Positions 43,007 through 45,710 of a stretch of 45,710 bases of DNA are shown here, piece by piece. The position numbers and the translations under genes are program-made. This DNA comes from Bacteroidales bacterium (lineage in GTDB: Bacteria > Bacillota > Clostridia > Lachnospirales > Lachnospiraceae), in NCBI GenBank assembly GCA_023664535.1, contig JAMPFJ010000023.1, positions 1 through 45,710 on the forward strand, written 5' to 3'. Below the pieces are notes generated by a model that worked only from the letters and a program-made list of their open reading frames with translations, ran no database searches and was not told the DNA's origin. Position 1 is the first letter of the stretch. The number at the start of each line of letters is the position of its first letter.

Positions 43007-43597
43007 ATGAACTATGCAAAGGTGATTGAATTTGTGCGACAGCAAATAAAAGATAACGGAAGACCGCCGAACTATCCGTTTCGAGACCGGTTTGAGCATA
43101 CGATGCGGGTATATCGCTGGGCAATTAAGCTGCAGGCGAAGGTCGGTGGAGATTTGGAGATTATTGCTCTGGCTGCCCTGCTGCACGACGTGGGCTGGGA
43201 AGACGGAAGAGAGCATGGAGAAGTCGGTGCTGAAATTGCGGTCGAATATTTAGACAGTATCGGTGTTGAACCCGAGAAAATCGGGCGTGTTGGTGAGATT
43301 ATCCGGATTCATGATAATAAGGATACGGAGGAGGAATTGTCAATAGAATGCCAGGTCGTTATGGATGCGGATTTATTAGATGAGGTGGGAGCAGTCAGCA
43401 TTTTGTGGGATTCCATGGCAACTGCCTGTGAGGATGAAGCAAATTATAAGAAAGCTTACTACCGGATTAAGAATTACTTTAAGGGCAATAAGCCTAAGAT
43501 TCGGCGCTGTAAGACGGAAGCAGCGCGGCTGGAATACGATAAAAGGATGAAGCTGTTAGAGGATTTCTTATTCCAACTGGAAAAAGAACTGTTCTAA
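43007..43597 (+). CDS. HD-domain phosphohydrolase
   Basis: This 196-residue cytoplasmic hydrolase has HD residues in FEHTMRVYRWA, then ALLHDVGWED and a late DADLLDEVG (distal Asp). The family hydrolyses nucleotide-type phosphates with a divalent metal. ATG 43007 is preferred (GGGAG 10-12 bases before). ATG 42977, in frame, has no visible site and would add ten residues. An extended -10 box, TGC-TACAAT, lies at 42952-42960. The substrate is unknown. In many Clostridia dnaX follows the SRP RNA; here this gene takes that place. Confidence 0.88.
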   Translation: MNYAKVIEFVRQQIKDNGRPPNYPFRDRFEHTMRVYRWAIKLQAKVGGDLEIIALAALLHDVGWEDGREHGEVGAEIAVEYLDSIGVEPEKIGRVGEIIRIHDNKDTEEELSIECQVVMDADLLDEVGAVSILWDSMATACEDEANYKKAYYRIKNYFKGNKPKIRRCKTEAARLEYDKRMKLLEDFLFQLEKELF

Positions 43598-43660
43598 CCG
43601 TTAAGCGAAGAACAGTCAGGGAGATTTAATAAGTATTGTCATTAGGAGGAATGAAGAATT

Positions 43661-44170
43661 ATGAAACAATTTTTGAAAGTGGTAATTTGGATTGTAATTA
43701 TTGGCGGTATTTGTACTGGAGTTTATTTTATCCTTCCTGAATATCCGCAAAATTTTGTAAAGTCATTTGTACAGCCGGTCATCGACAGCGGGGCAAAGGC
43801 GAGAATTACACAGGTTCAGAATCTTGCCGTTGACGGTATTGACGGAGCAACCTATAAAATGGTATTGGAGAAAAATACAGGAATGTCCTGCTGGGTATAT
43901 GACAAGGATGAAGCGACCGGTGTGGAGACGGTTACTTATTGCGGCAACGGGGCAAGCGTTAATATGAAAGATTATACGGACTATCAGGGTAAGCTTTATA
44001 CAAGCTGCTCCGTTAAGTTTGAATTTGTAATAACCGGAAACAATGTGGAGATTTATCCGTATCTTGACGGAACGAAGATGAACATTACGGATGGAGCTCA
44101 TGTAGAGCAGAATAAGAAGGTTCGGGCAGATATTTTAGCACAGTTATACGGTGGAATACAGGAAGAGTAA
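43661..44170 (+). CDS. Hypothetical one-TM protein
   Basis: This 169-residue protein has one N-terminal TM (residues 5-26, VVIWIVIIGGICTGVYF) and an extracytoplasmic ~140-residue domain, beta-rich, with two cysteines that could pair (residues ~77 and 90 region, SCWVYD and VTYCGN). AGGAGG lies before ATG. It has its own terminator and lies 64 bases after the HD gene, so the two may be co-transcribed. No family recognised. Confidence 0.75.
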   Translation: MKQFLKVVIWIVIIGGICTGVYFILPEYPQNFVKSFVQPVIDSGAKARITQVQNLAVDGIDGATYKMVLEKNTGMSCWVYDKDEATGVETVTYCGNGASVNMKDYTDYQGKLYTSCSVKFEFVITGNNVEIYPYLDGTKMNITDGAHVEQNKKVRADILAQLYGGIQEE

Positions 44171-44178
44171 CAGGGATT

Positions 44179-44216
44179 CCCGGAAATGCCGGTGTAGAGG
44201 CATTTCCGGGGTTTTC
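44179..44216 (+). terminator. Terminator after the one-TM protein gene
   Basis: CCCGGAAATGCC (44179-44190) pairs perfectly with GGCATTTCCGGG (44199-44210), followed by GTTTTCTATT. A clear intrinsic terminator. Confidence 0.92.
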
Positions 44217-44237
44217 TATTATTGTGATACAAATGAA

Positions 44238-44323
44238 CGGATATTCAGAACAGTTGATTCTGGATATCCGTTTATCGTTTCTGCTTATCGTATTCGGTTT
44301 TTCAAAATGGGGCAAAATTGCCC
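44238..44323. promoter_or_regulatory. Two inverted repeats upstream of the XRE-type gene
   Basis: CGGATATTCAGAA (44238-44250) pairs with TTCTGGATATCCG (44258-44270), 13 bp, and is followed by TTTATCGTTT: a second terminator or an operator. GGGCAA-AA-TTGCCC (44310-44323) is a short operator-like palindrome. A TATAAT at 44370-44375 may be the promoter of the next gene. Confidence 0.5.
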
Positions 44324-44414
44324 ACCGAAAAAAACGGGTATTATGATAAAATATAGCAATAATTAAATGTATAATATGGTTATAGCGACCGTTTTTTGGC
44401 GTGGGGAGTATTTT

Positions 44415-44828
44415 ATGAAGTCAACAGATGAATTGTTAAGATTGTTACAAAATTTAGATATTGAGGAATTTAAAAAAACGGATTCTTTTCAGGATATCAG
44501 TATTTCCGATTATTTAAAAAAACTGTTGACCAAATCAAACATCCAGCCGAAAGAGTTGATTATCAAGCTGAATATGGAGCGTTCCTATCTCTATCAGATA
44601 TTAAACGGACGCCGCCGCCCGACACGGAATTTTTTAATCCGAATTGCCTTTTTATGCAGGTTATCCGTGGACGAGACACAGAAGCTGCTGACCATCGGAC
44701 GCCGTCCTATCCTGTATCCCCGCAACCGGTTTGATGCCGCTGTGTTATATTGCTTACAGCACCGGCTTGATGAGGAGCGGCTAAATCAATTATTGAAGGA
44801 TATTGGTGAAAAAACCCTTAACGGTTGA
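44415..44828 (+). CDS. XRE-like helix-turn-helix protein
   Basis: This 137-residue protein has an N-terminal ~35-residue helical segment, then a Cro/C1-like HTH at about 35-95 (LTKSNIQPKELIIKLNM, SYLYQILNGRRRPTRNFLIRIAF, LSVDETQKLL). It ends in a helical tail. The start at 44415 follows GGGGAG; an upstream in-frame ATG at 44367 lacks a site. It lies 80 bases before the RHS remnant, which differs in character. Function is regulatory by inference; target unknown. Confidence 0.82.
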   Translation: MKSTDELLRLLQNLDIEEFKKTDSFQDISISDYLKKLLTKSNIQPKELIIKLNMERSYLYQILNGRRRPTRNFLIRIAFLCRLSVDETQKLLTIGRRPILYPRNRFDAAVLYCLQHRLDEERLNQLLKDIGEKTLNG

Positions 44829-44907
44829 GAAGTCATCTCAACCGGTCTGCTTTCGCTGTCATTCTTGACAAATCCTTTCTTATCCCTTTTAAAATTTTTC
44901 TTTAGAA

Positions 44908-45417
44908 ATGCAAAAAACGCTGTTTTGTAATTATTCGTTTACCCTACAGGCAATATTGAAGGATATTTTGGTATCGGTTATTCGGCTGGACAACGTCCAA
45001 CGAAATACCTATGATGAAAATGACCGCCTGACCGCAGTAGAGCAGCCAGATGACATAAACTGTCTTATTCTACAGAAATCAGTTGACAAAAACGGAACAG
45101 TCATAGCACAATATGAGTATACCCTTGGAAAGAACGGGGAAAAGACGGAGTATGCCTATAACAGCCGGAACGAACAGCATTTACTTTGTATCCGATACCA
45201 GAGCCTTTCCCAGACCCTTGCAGAGACAGACGGCAAAGGAAATGTCAAAGCAGAATATACCAGAACGGAATCCTGGCAGTATTCGCAGTCATACAATTAT
45301 TATTATGAGATATGGCTGACAGGCGAAAAGGGGATAGCGGCATTCAGTACGCGGACTTTGGTGCTGTCGGGATGGGCGAGGGTAATGGTCCATCAGCAAA
45401 TTATGGCATTGATATAG
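44908..45417 (+). pseudogene. Remnant of an RHS-repeat (wall-associated) protein core
   Basis: This reading frame contains recognisable RHS repeat pieces: RNTYDENDRLTAVEQPD, IAQYEYTLGKNGEKT and LAETDGKGNVKAEYTR, the YD-type repeats. The first ~30 codons have no RHS character. After about 45300 the RHS pattern is lost and the toxin-like tip is in another frame. It lacks the ~1000+ residues of a full RHS shell, so it is a broken 3' end or an orphan cassette scar. Confidence 0.7.
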
Positions 45418-45662
45418 ATGATTTGAATTTTAGTAACACAGTTCAGAATCATTTAGGACTATATCAAGATTCAAAGCTATTAATAAATGAAATAATAGAA
45501 AGTAAAGAACCTTTGCCAGACCCACAAGGAACATCAGCATTGTATTGGGAGGTTGAAGGCACTTTTAATGGTAAAAATGGGATATATGAATTATTGATTG
45601 ACCCAGAAACAAATACAGTTTGGCATTTTTTTTGTATAGAAAAAGCTAGGAGATGTATATGA
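45312..45662 (+). CDS. Orphan RHS C-terminal toxin-like module
   Basis: From about residue 40 of this 116-codon frame there is a module (NTVQNHLGLYQDSKLLINEI, then PLPDPQGTSALYWEVEGTFN and GIYELLIDPETNTVWHFFC). This H-x(n)-S-x-LLI-x-EI / P-x-PDP-x-G / W-x-V-x-G pattern recurs at the ends of polymorphic RHS/WapA toxins. The N-terminal 40 codons are RHS-junction-like but in a different frame from the core remnant, so the true start is uncertain. The stop overlaps the next start by ATGA. It is AT-rich compared with the core remnant. It is toxin-like by family resemblance; enzymatic activity unknown. Confidence 0.6.
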   Translation: MADRRKGDSGIQYADFGAVGMGEGNGPSANYGIDIDDLNFSNTVQNHLGLYQDSKLLINEIIESKEPLPDPQGTSALYWEVEGTFNGKNGIYELLIDPETNTVWHFFCIEKARRCI

Positions 45663-45710
45663 GTATAAAAATGATTTATGAATTTAGCACACATAGTATC
45701 AATTTAGAAA
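45659..45710 (+). CDS. 5' end of a putative immunity gene (cut by the window end)
   Basis: An ATG at 45659 overlaps the preceding stop (ATGA), and AGGAG at 45648-45652 lies 6 bases upstream. Only 17 codons are seen (MSIKMIYEFSTHSINLE). The coupling and AT-rich base composition fit the cognate immunity gene of the RHS tip. Too little is present for a family call. Confidence 0.55.
   Translation, partial: MSIKMIYEFSTHSINLE

Overview
The window looks like a chromosomal segment of an anaerobic, probably spore-forming Clostridia, most likely a Lachnospiraceae member. The evidence is strong Shine-Dalgarno sites, consensus sigma-A promoters, spmA/spmB, an ATP-type PEP carboxykinase, a large Bacillus-type SRP RNA, a T-box leader before metG and several proteins of Lachnospiraceae type. 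The species cannot be fixed from the sequence alone.

Left part (1-10.3 kb): tRNA-Asn and tRNA-Cys, a YitT-family membrane protein, then the block yaaO-tmk-yaaR-holB-ricT-trmN6-rsmI, known from the origin-proximal region of Bacillus (yabA and yazA are absent). An XRE regulator, spmB-spmA (minus strand) and abrB follow.

Middle (10.3-31.9 kb): accessory DNA lies between abrB and metG, which are adjacent in B. subtilis. It holds a hybrid sensor kinase with two substrate-binding-like sensor domains, pckA, a DUF885 protein, a low-GC secreted protein with two CBM2-like modules and a papain-like protease domain, a lipoprotein and a GH1 beta-glucosidase. It also holds an unusual transport locus: a lipoprotein with a propeller-like region and an SBP domain, two sugar-type ABC permeases, a HlyD-like adaptor and a truncated MacB-like membrane protein, with no ATPase nearby. 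A low-GC two-gene cassette (a WXG/LXG-like putative secreted effector and a one-TM putative immunity protein) separates the binding protein from its permeases.

Right part (31.9-45.7 kb): conserved genes resume with metG under a Met T-box, an MBL-fold lipoprotein, a divergent lipoprotein, a membrane protein coupled to tatD, rsmA, a DUF6128-like protein, a GNAT acetyltransferase, tadA, SRP RNA, an HD hydrolase, a one-TM protein and an XRE-type regulator. The window ends in an apparent orphan RHS toxin tip: a frame-broken RHS-core remnant, a C-terminal toxin-like module and the first codons of an overlapping putative immunity gene.

Three copies of a small inverted-repeat element (MITE-like, one of them a half copy) sit after yaaO, before the XRE gene and before the low-GC effector cassette. 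The most promising novelty is the effector/immunity cassette, the ATPase-less import/efflux hybrid operon, the CBM2-CBM2-papain protein and the MITE-like family.
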